Shown in pieces: positions 1 to 8,441 of a DNA stretch of 10,202 nt (position 1 is the stretch's first letter; every line of letters begins with the position of its first letter). This DNA is from PALSA-660 sp036508875 (GTDB taxonomy: Bacteria > Actinomycetota > Coriobacteriia > Anaerosomatales > PALSA-660), in assembly GCA_036508875.1 (NCBI GenBank), contig DATCGP010000051.1, positions 1 through 10,202 of the forward strand, in the 5' to 3' direction. A program made the translations under genes and the position numbers. The notes below the pieces were generated by a model, which saw only the letters and a list, made by a program, of their open reading frames with translations, did no database searches and had not been told where the DNA came from.

Positions 1-1327
1 CACCCACGGTGTACAGGCTGCCGGTGACCACGACCCCGTGCGCGCCCGCGTGGGCGCACGCGTGGCCGACCGCCTCCTCGAGGTCCGGCACGATCTCGGG
101 CCACGCGCCGGTCGCACGCTCCACGATCGCGGCGAGGTCGCCGGCTTCCCGGGCGCGCGAGTTGCGTGATTGCGTCACCACGAACCGGTCCACCACCGGC
201 GCGAGAGCGGTCACGATGCCCTCGGCGTCCTTGTCCTTCAGGACGCCGAGCACGCACCACGGACGCGCGTTCGGGTCCGGCCAGGCCTCAGCGATGGCCC
301 CCGCCAGCACGGCGGCCGCCTGCGGATTGTGAGCGCCGTCGATGACCACCGGCGGCTCCTCGCAGACAAGCTCGAACCTCCCCGGGAATCTCATCCCCGC
401 CAGCGCCGACCTGACCTTCTCGAGCGTGAGCGCGCGCCCCAGGACGCACTCTGCTGCGGCTACCGCCACCGCCACGTTCGACGCCTGGTACGAGGGCGCT
501 GCCAACTCGAGGCCGCGGTAGTCGGCATGGATGCCTCGAACGTCCACGAGGACCGACCCGCCGGGCCGGTCGGGACGCTGACGCACAGAGAAGCGCACCG
601 TGCTCGCTTCGGGTACCGCGGAGTCGTGCCCGGTCTCGGCAACGAACCGCGGATGCAGGCTCAGGCTCGCGCACCGCTCGAGGAACACGTCCACGACCGG
701 CCAGGTTCCGGGACCGAGGACGACCGACGATCCGGGCTTGATGACGTACGACTTGTCGTGGGCGATCGCATCCACGGTGGAGCCCAGACGCTCGGTGTGG
801 TCGAGGCCCACCCCGGTGATGACCGCGACCGCCGGGTCGACGACACTCGTCGCGTCCCACCGACCTCCCATCCCGACTTCCAGACACGCCACGTCGACGT
901 GCTTCTCCCGCATGAGCGACATCGCGGCGGCGGTGAGCAGCTCGAACTCGGTGAACGCGCCGGCGGTGTCGCTCGCCTCGGCGACCCGTGTCTCGTCGCC
1001 GAACCGGTGGGCCGCCTCCATCGCCTCGGAGACCGCCGTTGCGAAGTCGGACTCGCTCACCGGCGCACCGTCGATCTCGACGCGCTCGGTGTAGGACTCC
1101 AGGTGCGGCGAGGTGTACGCGCCGGTCCGCAGCCCTTCGGCAGTCACCATCGCCGCAATCAGGCGCGTCGTGGACGACTTCCCGTTCGTGCCGGTGACCT
1201 GCACCGAGGCGAAGCTGTCCTGAGGACGGCCCATGGAGAAGGTCAGCGCGCGGATCCCGTCGAGCGACGGGTGGATGCCGAACTGCAGCGTGCTCTCGAG
1301 CGCTGCCTTCGTCGTCTTGAAGTCCAC
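1..1327 (-). CDS. folC: Folylpolyglutamate / dihydrofolate synthase FolC (3' end beyond window)
   Basis: Adds glutamate to (dihydro)folate in an ATP-dependent cytosolic reaction of folate biosynthesis and retention. My translation of the minus strand gives 442 residues before the window edge, close to the family's usual 420-450, so only a few C-terminal codons are missing. Visible motifs are the Mur-ligase-type P-loop GTNGKSS (residues 46-52), TSPHL (72-76), EVGMGGRWDAT (150-160), GLDH (174-177), K192 in DKSYVIKPG (probably the carbamylated lysine position), the C-terminal-domain motif DGAHNP (330-335) and VVVTGSLYTVG (432-442). GTG at 1325-1327 is the only plausible start: the frame is closed upstream by the valS stop codon and no other start triplet lies between. 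A weak AAGG precedes it. It follows valS by 21 nt, so the two are probably one operon. Whether it has dihydrofolate synthase activity as well as folylpolyglutamate synthase activity cannot be read from sequence. Confidence 0.95.
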   Translation of the reverse strand, partial: MDFKTTKAALESTLQFGIHPSLDGIRALTFSMGRPQDSFASVQVTGTNGKSSTTRLIAAMVTAEGLRTGAYTSPHLESYTERVEIDGAPVSESDFATAVSEAMEAAHRFGDETRVAEASDTAGAFTEFELLTAAAMSLMREKHVDVACLEVGMGGRWDATSVVDPAVAVITGVGLDHTERLGSTVDAIAHDKSYVIKPGSSVVLGPGTWPVVDVFLERCASLSLHPRFVAETGHDSAVPEASTVRFSVRQRPDRPGGSVLVDVRGIHADYRGLELAAPSYQASNVAVAVAAAECVLGRALTLEKVRSALAGMRFPGRFELVCEEPPVVIDGAHNPQAAAVLAGAIAEAWPDPNARPWCVLGVLKDKDAEGIVTALAPVVDRFVVTQSRNSRAREAGDLAAIVERATGAWPEIVPDLEEAVGHACAHAGAHGVVVTGSLYTVG

Positions 1328-1348
1328 GGTGTGATCGGCCTTGATCGA

Positions 1349-4015
1349 CTAGTCGGAGAGTTCGGCGAACTGACCCTCGAGCTTCCCGGCCTGCTCCGCC
1401 AGTGCGGCGGCGCGGGCGCGGTCCTTCTCCACGATGTCTACGGCGGCCTTCGCGAGGAAGCCGGGGTTGCCCAGCTTCGCGGCGAGACGTTCCATCTCCA
1501 TCACGACAGCGGCCAGCTCCTTCTCCACGCGGGCACGCTCGTGCGCGAAGTCGACCAGCCCCTCCAGCGGGATGAAGATGTCCGCGCCCAGTGCCACGGC
1601 GACCGCGGCGTGCGGCGGCTTGGCCGCCTCGGCGGCGACCGTGAGCGTGCCGACGCCTGCGAGCGCACGGATGATGTCGGCCTCGGCCTCGACGAGGCGC
1701 GCCAGGCGCCAGTCGGCCTTGACCAGCACGTCGACCGACGCGCGCGGCGCCACGCTGTAGCGGGAGCGCACCGCACGCACCGCGGTCACAACCGCCTGCA
1801 CCGCCATGATCGCCTGCTCGCCGTGCTTGCCGCGCTCATCGCGCCAGTGCGCGAGCCCGGCCGGATCCGGCCACGCGGCGATCATCAGCGACGCCGCGGA
1901 GTCCTCGGGCGCCAACGGCAGCTGCCGCCAGATCTCCTCGGTCACGAACGGCATCATCGGGTGCAGCAGCCGCAGCGCCTTGTCGAGCACGAACACCAGG
2001 TTGCGCTGCACGGCGAGGCGCGCTGCGCCGCCCTCTGCGAGACGGCTCTTGGCAAGCTCGATGTACCAGTCGCAGAACTCGTTCCAGAAGAAGTCGTAGA
2101 GGGCGCGGGCGGTCTCCCCGAACTCGTAGGTGAGGATGCCTTCGTCCACGCGGGCGGCGAGATCGGCCAGCCGCGAGAGGATCCACGCGTCCGCGACGGT
2201 GTCCGCGGTCGGCTCGCCCTGCTCGTAGCCCTCGAGGTTCATGAGCACGAACCGGCTGGCGTTCCAGATCTTGTTCGCGAACTTGCGTGACGAGAGCAGC
2301 TTGTCCTCGGCGAACTTGATGTCCTGGTTGCCGGTGACCTGCAGCATCAACCCGAAGCGCATGCCGTCGGCGCCGTAGTGGTCCATCAGGTCGAGCGGGT
2401 CCACGCCAGTGCCGAGCGACTTGCTCATGCGACGGCCTTCGGCGTTGAACACCGTGGGATGGATGATGACGTCGCGGAACGGCACCTCACCGAGGAAGTG
2501 GATGCCGTTCATGATCATGCGCGCCACCCAGAGGAACAGGATGTCACGGGCGGTCGAGAGCACCGTGCCCGGGTAGAAGTACGCCACCTCGGGCGTCTCC
2601 TTCGGCCAACCCAGCGTGGCGAACGGCCACAGCGCGGAGGAGAACCAGGTGTCGAGGACGTCCGGGTCCTGCCGCGTCGGCGCGCCGCAGTCCGGGCACA
2701 CCGTCATGTCCTCCTCCGTCACGTGCATCGACCCGCACGCGTCGCAGTAGAAGACCGGGATCTGGTGCCCCCACCACAGCTGGCGCGAGACGCACCAGTC
2801 ACGGATGTTCTCCATCCAGTGGAAGTAGACGTTCTCCCAGCGCTTCGGGTAGAACTTCACGCTGCCGTCGCGCACCGCCTCGATGGCGGGGGCGGCCAGC
2901 GGCTTCATGTCGACGAACCACTGATCCGACAGCCACGGCTCGACGACCGTCTGGCACCGGTAGCAGTGCCCCACCGCGTGCTTGTGGTCCTCGACCTTGT
3001 CGAGCAGGCCGGCGGCGTCCATGTCCTCGACGATGCGCTTGCGGGCCTCATAGCGGTCGAGCCCCTCGTAGGGGCCGCCCTCGGCTGTGATCGTCGCGTC
3101 GGCCGCGAGGATGTTGATCTTGGCGCAGCCGTGCCGCTCCCCGATCTCGAAGTCGTTCGGATCGTGGGCGGGCGTGACCTTGACCGCCCCGGTCCCGAAC
3201 GCCGCGTCCACGTAGTCGTCGGCGACGATGGGGATCTCGCGACCCAGTAGCGGCAGCACGACCGTTGCGCCGACCAGCGCGGTGTAGCGCGTGTCGGCCG
3301 GGTTCACGGCGACGCAGGTGTCGCCGAGCATCGTCTCGGGGCGCGTGGTGGCGACCACGATCGAGTCGACGCCGCCGACCGCCTCCTTCAGCGGATAGCG
3401 GAAGTGCCACAGGTGGCTGTCGAGGTCCTCGTGCTCCACCTCGATGTCGGAAAGGGCCGTCGCGCAGCGCGGGCACCAGTTGATGATCCGGTTGCCCCGG
3501 TAGATGAGGCCCTCGTCGTACCACTTCACGAAGACGCGCTTGACCGCCTTCTGGTAGTCCGGGTCCATCGTGAAGTGCTCGTCGGAGTAATCGCAGGAGC
3601 AGCCCATCGCCTTGAGCTGCGTGATGATCGTGTTGCCGTGCTCGCCGCGCCACGCCCAGCACAGCTCGATGAACTTCTCGCGGCCCACGTCGTCGCGGGA
3701 CAGCCCCTGCGCCGCGAGCTTCTGCTCGACCTTGTTCTGTGTGGCGATGCCGGCGTGGTCGGTGCCGAGCACCCAGCGGGTGGGGCGGCCGGTCATCCGC
3801 GAGCGGCGGATGACGACGTCCTGGATGGTGTTGTTGAGGGCGTGCCCCATGTGGAGCGAGCCGGTGACGTTCGGCGGCGGGATCACGACGACGAAGGGCT
3901 CCACCGAGGTGTCCTCGGGAACGGGGCATTCGAAGTAGCGCCCGGTCGTCCACGAGTTGAACACCGGGCCTTCGACGGCCTTCGGTTCGTACGCCTTCGG
4001 CAGCTCTTTCGGCAC
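1349..4015 (-). CDS. valS: Valyl-tRNA synthetase ValS
   Basis: Charges tRNA-Val with valine in the cytosol and edits mischarged threonine. The protein is 888 aa, normal for a class Ia ValS, and colinear throughout. In order it shows HMGH (the HIGH signature, residues 55-58), cysteine pairs WCPRC and CYRC in the CP1 region, the editing-site motif TTRPETMLGDT (223-233), AHDPNDFEIG, a second zinc-knuckle pair CDAC/CPDC (424-443), RMSKS (the KMSKS signature, 529-533), an anticodon-binding helical domain and a C-terminal charged coiled coil (about 823-888) typical of the tRNA-binding arm. I chose GTG 4013-4015 because GAGGAG (4022-4027) lies 6 nt upstream. In-frame starts exist further up (ATG 17 codons upstream of the end of the frame's leader, GTG 4066), but they would add residues unlike the family and overlap leader hairpins. 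folC follows closely. Confidence 0.97.
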   Translation of the reverse strand: MPKELPKAYEPKAVEGPVFNSWTTGRYFECPVPEDTSVEPFVVVIPPPNVTGSLHMGHALNNTIQDVVIRRSRMTGRPTRWVLGTDHAGIATQNKVEQKLAAQGLSRDDVGREKFIELCWAWRGEHGNTIITQLKAMGCSCDYSDEHFTMDPDYQKAVKRVFVKWYDEGLIYRGNRIINWCPRCATALSDIEVEHEDLDSHLWHFRYPLKEAVGGVDSIVVATTRPETMLGDTCVAVNPADTRYTALVGATVVLPLLGREIPIVADDYVDAAFGTGAVKVTPAHDPNDFEIGERHGCAKINILAADATITAEGGPYEGLDRYEARKRIVEDMDAAGLLDKVEDHKHAVGHCYRCQTVVEPWLSDQWFVDMKPLAAPAIEAVRDGSVKFYPKRWENVYFHWMENIRDWCVSRQLWWGHQIPVFYCDACGSMHVTEEDMTVCPDCGAPTRQDPDVLDTWFSSALWPFATLGWPKETPEVAYFYPGTVLSTARDILFLWVARMIMNGIHFLGEVPFRDVIIHPTVFNAEGRRMSKSLGTGVDPLDLMDHYGADGMRFGLMLQVTGNQDIKFAEDKLLSSRKFANKIWNASRFVLMNLEGYEQGEPTADTVADAWILSRLADLAARVDEGILTYEFGETARALYDFFWNEFCDWYIELAKSRLAEGGAARLAVQRNLVFVLDKALRLLHPMMPFVTEEIWRQLPLAPEDSAASLMIAAWPDPAGLAHWRDERGKHGEQAIMAVQAVVTAVRAVRSRYSVAPRASVDVLVKADWRLARLVEAEADIIRALAGVGTLTVAAEAAKPPHAAVAVALGADIFIPLEGLVDFAHERARVEKELAAVVMEMERLAAKLGNPGFLAKAAVDIVEKDRARAAALAEQAGKLEGQFAELSD

Positions 4016-4021
4016 GCTTCG

Positions 4022-4027
4022 CTCCTC
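4022..4027 (-). promoter_or_regulatory. Ribosome binding site deciding the valS start
   Basis: On the minus strand this reads GAGGAG, 6 nt before GTG 4015-4013. It supports the shorter 888-aa ValS over the longer readings that begin in the leader. Confidence 0.7.
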
Positions 4028-4040
4028 GTGACGCATCGAC

Positions 4041-4062
4041 GGGCGGCCCCGGCAGGCCGCCC
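4041..4062 (-). promoter_or_regulatory. GC-rich leader hairpin upstream of valS
   Basis: GGGCGGCC and GGCCGCCC form a perfect 8-bp inverted repeat around a 6-nt loop, about 14 nt before the valS ribosome binding site. No T-run follows, so it is not a standard intrinsic terminator. It could be a leader structure of valS or an imperfect 3' structure of the toxin transcript. Its function is unknown. Confidence 0.5.
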
Positions 4063-4073
4063 TCACATGTGAG
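4062..4073. promoter_or_regulatory. 12-bp perfect palindrome in the valS leader, possible operator
   Basis: CTCACATGTGAG is exactly self-complementary. It lies just downstream of the candidate valS -10 box (4082-4087), at about +1 to +12 of the predicted transcript, where a dimeric repressor could block transcription. No regulator is identified and the role is inference. Confidence 0.35.
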
Positions 4074-4081
4074 TGTCCCCG

Positions 4082-4087
4082 ATTCTA
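4082..4087 (-). promoter_or_regulatory. Candidate -10 box for valS-folC
   Basis: TAGAAT on the minus strand, 42 nt after the toxin stop codon, would start transcription near 4075 and give a leader of about 60 nt. The hexamer 17 nt upstream (TCGCCC) is a poor -35, so the call rests on the -10 only. A 10-bp palindrome, GCGTGCACGC (4094-4103), lies between them. Confidence 0.3.
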
Positions 4088-4123
4088 CGGGAAGCGTGCA
4101 CGCTGGGCGAGAAAGGGCGGAGT

Positions 4124-4642
4124 CTAGCCCTTCCGCGCTGCGAGCACGGCCGCTATCGACAACGACATCATCACCGGGCGCGGGCGGGCTGCTGATGCGC
4201 CCTCGAGCGCCGTCCGCTCCTCGAAACCGAACCGCTCGTAGAACCCGGTGGCCCCCGACTTCGCGTCCACCAGCACCGCGACGCACCCGACGGTCCGCGT
4301 CATCTCGATGGCGATATCGAAAGCGGCTCCGAGCAACAGGGTACCGATCCCCTGCCCCTGGAACCCGCGATCGACCGCAAGCCGCGCCACCCGAAGCGCG
4401 GGCAGCGGGTATGCGGGAAGCGACCCTCGCGCCGTCTCCGCGATCTCGTCCCGCCTCGTGGAGCACGCCGCCAGGGTGACGTAGCCGAGCACGAACCCGC
4501 TCTCCTCGGCGACATAGGTCACGCCCACGTACATGTCCATGTTCTGCCCGGCGAACTCGGCGAGGAAGCGGTCGAGCACGCGATCGCCCGAAGCGAAGTG
4601 GCTCCTGTCGTTCTCCGGCCGCAGCGGGTGTACGCGAACCAC
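4124..4642 (-). CDS. GNAT-family acetyltransferase toxin, TacT-like
   Basis: Probable toxin of a type II toxin-antitoxin pair. Characterised relatives (TacT, AtaT, ItaT) acetylate the amino acid on charged tRNA and so stop translation. The 172-aa protein has the family layout: an N-terminal FASGDRVLDRFLAEFAGQN (16-34) like the TacT pattern F-C-G...LD-x-L...NQ, a central beta segment GYVTLAA, the acetyl-CoA-binding motif RLAVDRGFQGQGIG (87-100), and VDAKSGATGFYERFGF (125-140) with Y135 at the position of the proposed catalytic tyrosine. The start is GTG 4640-4642, 7 nt after the antitoxin stop codon, with no clear ribosome binding site, so translation is probably coupled to the antitoxin. Which tRNA it would target cannot be told. 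An ordinary GNAT enzyme is the alternative, but the RHH partner directly upstream makes a toxin much more likely. Confidence 0.85.
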   Translation of the reverse strand: MVRVHPLRPENDRSHFASGDRVLDRFLAEFAGQNMDMYVGVTYVAEESGFVLGYVTLAACSTRRDEIAETARGSLPAYPLPALRVARLAVDRGFQGQGIGTLLLGAAFDIAIEMTRTVGCVAVLVDAKSGATGFYERFGFEERTALEGASAARPRPVMMSLSIAAVLAARKG

Positions 4643-4649
4643 GGCCGCG

Positions 4650-4922
4650 CTACCGGCCGCGCATCAGGTCGCGCAGCGCGGGCGTCGGCTCACCCGGGTT
4701 CTCGATGCTCGCGACAAGGTCGTCGAACGACTCTGCAGCGAGAACGATCGTGTTCGGCACGATGTACTCGGCCGGTACCCCGCTCTGGGCGGCAAGGAAG
4801 AAGTCGAGCGCTTCCTCGATGACGCGGCCCTTCTTCGCCCCGGTCTGCCGCACGTAGGCGTCGAGGAGGTCTTTCGTCTCCCGGGCTATGAACGCAGATA
4901 TCTGGGTCTGATCATTGGACAT
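4650..4922 (-). CDS. Ribbon-helix-helix antitoxin, TacA/DUF1778-like
   Basis: Probable antitoxin and autorepressor of the adjacent GNAT toxin. The 90 aa show an N-terminal strand TQISAFIA (6-13), then two helices (about 14-28 and 30-46, the second KKGRVIEEALDFFLAAQ), which is a ribbon-helix-helix DNA-binding fold. The C-terminal tail, SFDDLVASIENP followed by PALRDLMR (65-88), resembles the toxin-wrapping tail of DUF1778 antitoxins (pattern F..ll..l.nP..p...L..l). The ATG start at 4920-4922 is preceded by GGGTG, a weak ribosome binding site. The gene sits 7 nt before the toxin, in the usual antitoxin-first order. Family assignment comes from pattern recognition; the pairing is strongly supported by position. 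Confidence 0.8.
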   Translation of the reverse strand: MSNDQTQISAFIARETKDLLDAYVRQTGAKKGRVIEEALDFFLAAQSGVPAEYIVPNTIVLAAESFDDLVASIENPGEPTPALRDLMRGR

Positions 4923-4956
4923 GGTGCACCCAATCTACGGAAAACTAAGTATTTGT

Positions 4957-4985
4957 AGGATACACTGCTCGCGCGCTGCGGACAA
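4957..4985 (-). promoter_or_regulatory. Promoter of the toxin-antitoxin module, with possible operator
   Basis: TTGTCC (4980-4985) and TATCCT (4957-4962) are separated by exactly 17 nt on the minus strand. The predicted start near 4950 leaves a leader of about 28 nt. A short inverted repeat, GTAT-N7-ATAC (4949-4963), overlaps the -10 box, where an RHH autorepressor would be expected to bind. Confidence 0.55.
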
Positions 4986-4998
4986 GGACCGCATGTAA

Positions 4999-5028
4999 CG
5001 AGGCCGCGGCGTGTTCGCCGCGGCCTCG
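4999..5028 (-). terminator. Intrinsic-type terminator of the tig-clpP-clpX operon
   Basis: CGAGGCCGCGGCG and its exact complement form a 13-bp perfect stem with a 4-nt loop, starting 34 nt after the clpX stop codon. The sequence after it (TTACATG) has only a minimal T-tract, so termination may be partial or factor-assisted. It separates the clp operon from the toxin-antitoxin promoter. Confidence 0.65.
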
Positions 5029-5062
5029 GACTCAACATCTGTTCCCGCTCAGGCGCGGCTTG

Positions 5063-6334
<1,272 letters not shown>

Positions 6335-6342
6335 GAACCGCC

Positions 6343-6951
6343 CTACTTCTTCTCGCGGTGGGTGAAGACCGCATCGACCAGGCCGTACTTCGCGGCCTCT
6401 TTGGCGGTCATGATGTTGTCGCGCTCGGTGTCCGTGTGGATCTTCTTCACGGACTGGCCGGTGTGCTTCGCCAGGATCTCGTCGAGGCTCGCGCGGATGC
6501 GGAGCATCTCCTTGGCCTGGATCTCGATGTCGGTGACCTGGCCCTGCGTGCCGCCCCACGGCTGGTGGATCAGCACGCGGCTGTTCGGAAGCGCGAACCG
6601 CTTGCCGGCTGCGCCGCCGGCAAGGAGCACCGCGGCCATGCTTGCGCACTGGCCGATGCAGCTGGTGGCGACGTCGCAGCGGATGTACTGCATGGCGTCG
6701 TAGATCGCGAGGCCGGAGCTGACGGAGCCGCCGGGCGAGTTGATGTAGAGCTGGATGTCCTTCTCCGGGTCCTCGGACTCGAGGTGGAGGAGCTGGGCGA
6801 TGACGAGGTCGGCGATCTGGTCGTCGATCTCGTGGCCCAGGAACACGATGCGCTCGTTGAGCAGTCTCGAGAAGATGTCGAAGCTGCGCTCGCCGCGGCT
6901 CGTCTGCTCGACGACGATCGGCACCAGCGCCTTGATGTCGGGAAGTGTCAT
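6343..6951 (-). CDS. clpP: ClpP, ATP-dependent Clp protease proteolytic subunit
   Basis: Serine peptidase that assembles into a two-ring barrel and degrades proteins delivered by ClpX. The 202 aa are full length with the catalytic triad S104 (in GQCASMAA), H129 (in IHQPWGG) and D178 (in DTERDN). The oxyanion-loop sequence SPGGSV (72-77) is intact. A cysteine (C102) replaces the more usual alanine next to the nucleophile. ATG 6949-6951 has a strong AGGAGG (6961-6966) that lies inside the last codons of tig, and only 4 nt separate the two genes, so translation is probably coupled. This is a single clpP directly before clpX, not the clpP1-clpP2 tandem of mycobacteria and streptomycetes, although a second copy elsewhere cannot be excluded. 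Confidence 0.97.
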   Translation of the reverse strand: MTLPDIKALVPIVVEQTSRGERSFDIFSRLLNERIVFLGHEIDDQIADLVIAQLLHLESEDPEKDIQLYINSPGGSVSSGLAIYDAMQYIRCDVATSCIGQCASMAAVLLAGGAAGKRFALPNSRVLIHQPWGGTQGQVTDIEIQAKEMLRIRASLDEILAKHTGQSVKKIHTDTERDNIMTAKEAAKYGLVDAVFTHREKK

Positions 6952-6955
6952 GGTG

Positions 6956-8353
6956 CTATTCCTCCTTCGCTTCAGTCGCCGCCTTCTTGGACGGCTTCTT
7001 CGCGGCTGTCTTCTTCTTCGGCTTTGCTTCGGCCTTCGGCGCCGCGGGTTCCGGTGCCTCCTCGATGACCTCCACGTGGTCCATCAACCAGCGAGTCGCG
7101 TGCCGCAGTACGACCCGCTCGCGGATGTAGGCCATGATCCCGGCCTCGATGACACGCTCGCGCATCTTGAGGACCGGGACCTTGTCGGCTGCGGCCAGCT
7201 TCTCGATCTCGCGGTCGACCTCGGCTTCGTCGAGCTCGAGCCCGGCCCGGCGGAACAGCGCCTCGAGGGCGAGATCGTCGCGGACCCGGAGCGCGGCCTC
7301 GCGGCTGATGTCGCTCTCGATCTCCTCCTGGGACACGCCGGTCGCTTCCAGGTAGTCCTGGATAGACATGCCCTGGTCCTTCAGCGAGTCGAAGAACTCC
7401 TCGGTCATCGTCTCTGCGCGGCTGCCGATCAGTACCGGGGGAACGTCGCCGATCAGCCGCTCGGCGAGCGCTTCGCGCGCGCCGCGCTCGATGAGGCGTC
7501 CGTGAGCGGTCGCCTTGTTCTCGTCGAGCTTGGTGCGGATGTCCTCGCGGAGCTCTTCCATCGTCTCGAACCCGCCCACGTTGGATGCGAACTCGTTGTC
7601 GGCCACGGCGAGCGCCTTCGCCTTGATCTCGTGGACCTCGACGTCGAAGGCGGCCGGCTTGCCGACGTAGTCGGTGTTGGCGGCGGTCTCCGGCACCGGG
7701 AACTCGATGTGGGTGCTGGAGCCGACGGTGGCGCCGATCAGTCTCTCGTCGAACCCCTTCGGCATGATGCCCTTGCCGACCTCGTACAGGTACTTGTCCA
7801 CGGTGAGGTCATCGGCCGCCTTGCCGTCGACGGTGCCGACGAACGAGAGGAGCGCGAAGTCGCCGTCGATGATGCCGCGGTCCTCGACCGGGTCCAGCGT
7901 GGCGAACCGCTCACGCATGTAGTCGATCTGGGCCTCGACCTCATCATCGGCCGTCTTCGAGGGCGGGACGACCGCCTTGAGGTCCTCGATGGACGCGAGC
8001 ACGAGCTCGGGACGAACGTCGAACTCCGCGGTGTAGGTGTGGCCCTCGCCCTCGACGAGCCCGTCGAGCTCTCCGGTGTCCGGACGCTCGATCGGACGCA
8101 GGCGCAGCTCCTCCAGAGCGTAGGGGTAGCTGTGCTCCACGAGGTCCTCGAGTGCTTCTGCGAGAACGGTCTCACGACCGACGTGCGTGTCGATGATCGG
8201 GCGCGGCGCCTTGCCCGGACGGAAACCGGGGAGGCGGAGCTTCTGCGCGATCCGTGAATACGACTCGCTGATCGCTTCTTTGACCTCGTCCGCGGTGTGC
8301 TCGACGGTGATCTTGACTCGGTTGCCTTCAAGACGCTCGACAGTGCTGTTCAA
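6956..8353 (-). CDS. tig: Trigger factor (ribosome-associated chaperone and prolyl isomerase)
   Basis: Binds ribosomal protein L23 at the exit tunnel and shields nascent chains. The 465-aa protein has the three classic parts: an N-terminal ribosome-binding domain with the signature GFRPGKAP (43-50), an FKBP-type prolyl isomerase domain (about 155-245, including YEVGKGIMPKGFDERLIG), and a helical C-terminal chaperone domain (about 250-430). It ends in a 35-residue Lys/Ala/Pro/Glu-rich tail (431-465) that the E. coli protein lacks. The start is TTG 8351-8353, chosen because AGGAGG (8358-8363) lies 4 nt upstream and homology begins at once. No in-frame ATG is suitable. First gene of tig-clpP-clpX, it is probably read from an unrecognised promoter between it and tRNA-Leu, or by read-through from the tRNA genes. 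Confidence 0.97.
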   Translation of the reverse strand: MNSTVERLEGNRVKITVEHTADEVKEAISESYSRIAQKLRLPGFRPGKAPRPIIDTHVGRETVLAEALEDLVEHSYPYALEELRLRPIERPDTGELDGLVEGEGHTYTAEFDVRPELVLASIEDLKAVVPPSKTADDEVEAQIDYMRERFATLDPVEDRGIIDGDFALLSFVGTVDGKAADDLTVDKYLYEVGKGIMPKGFDERLIGATVGSSTHIEFPVPETAANTDYVGKPAAFDVEVHEIKAKALAVADNEFASNVGGFETMEELREDIRTKLDENKATAHGRLIERGAREALAERLIGDVPPVLIGSRAETMTEEFFDSLKDQGMSIQDYLEATGVSQEEIESDISREAALRVRDDLALEALFRRAGLELDEAEVDREIEKLAAADKVPVLKMRERVIEAGIMAYIRERVVLRHATRWLMDHVEVIEEAPEPAAPKAEAKPKKKTAAKKPSKKAATEAKEE

Positions 8354-8357
8354 GGGT

Positions 8358-8363
8358 CCTCCT
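8358..8363 (-). promoter_or_regulatory. Ribosome binding site supporting the TTG start of tig
   Basis: AGGAGG on the minus strand, a full anti-Shine-Dalgarno match, 4 nt before TTG 8353-8351. The spacing is slightly short but the site is strong. Confidence 0.7.
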
Positions 8364-8396
8364 GGATCTACGGTTCCTAGGTATTCGGGCGGCGAC

Positions 8397-8424
8397 GGCG
8401 CTCGTCGGTGTGACTCTGAGCGCC
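8397..8424 (-). other. Inverted repeat between tRNA-Leu and tig
   Basis: GGCGCTC and GAGCGCC (7 bp, 14-nt loop) lie 18 nt after the tRNA-Leu CCA end and about 44 nt before the tig start. No T-run follows. It could protect or process the tRNA 3' end, or shape the tig leader. I found no clear promoter for tig here. Confidence 0.3.
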
Positions 8425-8441
8425 ACAGCGGGACTTGCTGG

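Noticed and set aside
170..2290. Long plus-strand open frame of 706 codons
   Set aside because: It is antisense to folC and valS, is Arg/Gly/His-rich with no recognisable domain, and results from the high GC content suppressing stop codons.
4041..4062. Intrinsic terminator of the toxin gene
   Set aside because: The stem is strong but no T-run follows on the minus strand, and it lies only about 14 nt before the valS ribosome binding site.
4016..4066. Longer valS start at GTG 4066 or the in-frame ATG after it
   Set aside because: The added residues do not look like ValS, overlap the leader hairpin, and lack a spaced ribosome binding site, whereas GTG 4015 has GAGGAG 6 nt upstream.
4028..4123. 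T-box riboswitch upstream of valS
   Set aside because: The interval is too short and I see no AGGGTGGNACCGCG-like core or antiterminator.
6335..6649. N-terminal extension of the clpX frame into clpP
   Set aside because: The extra 105 residues are an out-of-frame reading of clpP. ClpX homology starts at ATG 6334 with a ribosome binding site.
6755..8257. Plus-strand open frame of 500 codons
   Set aside because: It is antisense to tig and clpP; the apparent hydrophobic stretch comes from the complement of the Lys/Ala-rich tail of tig.
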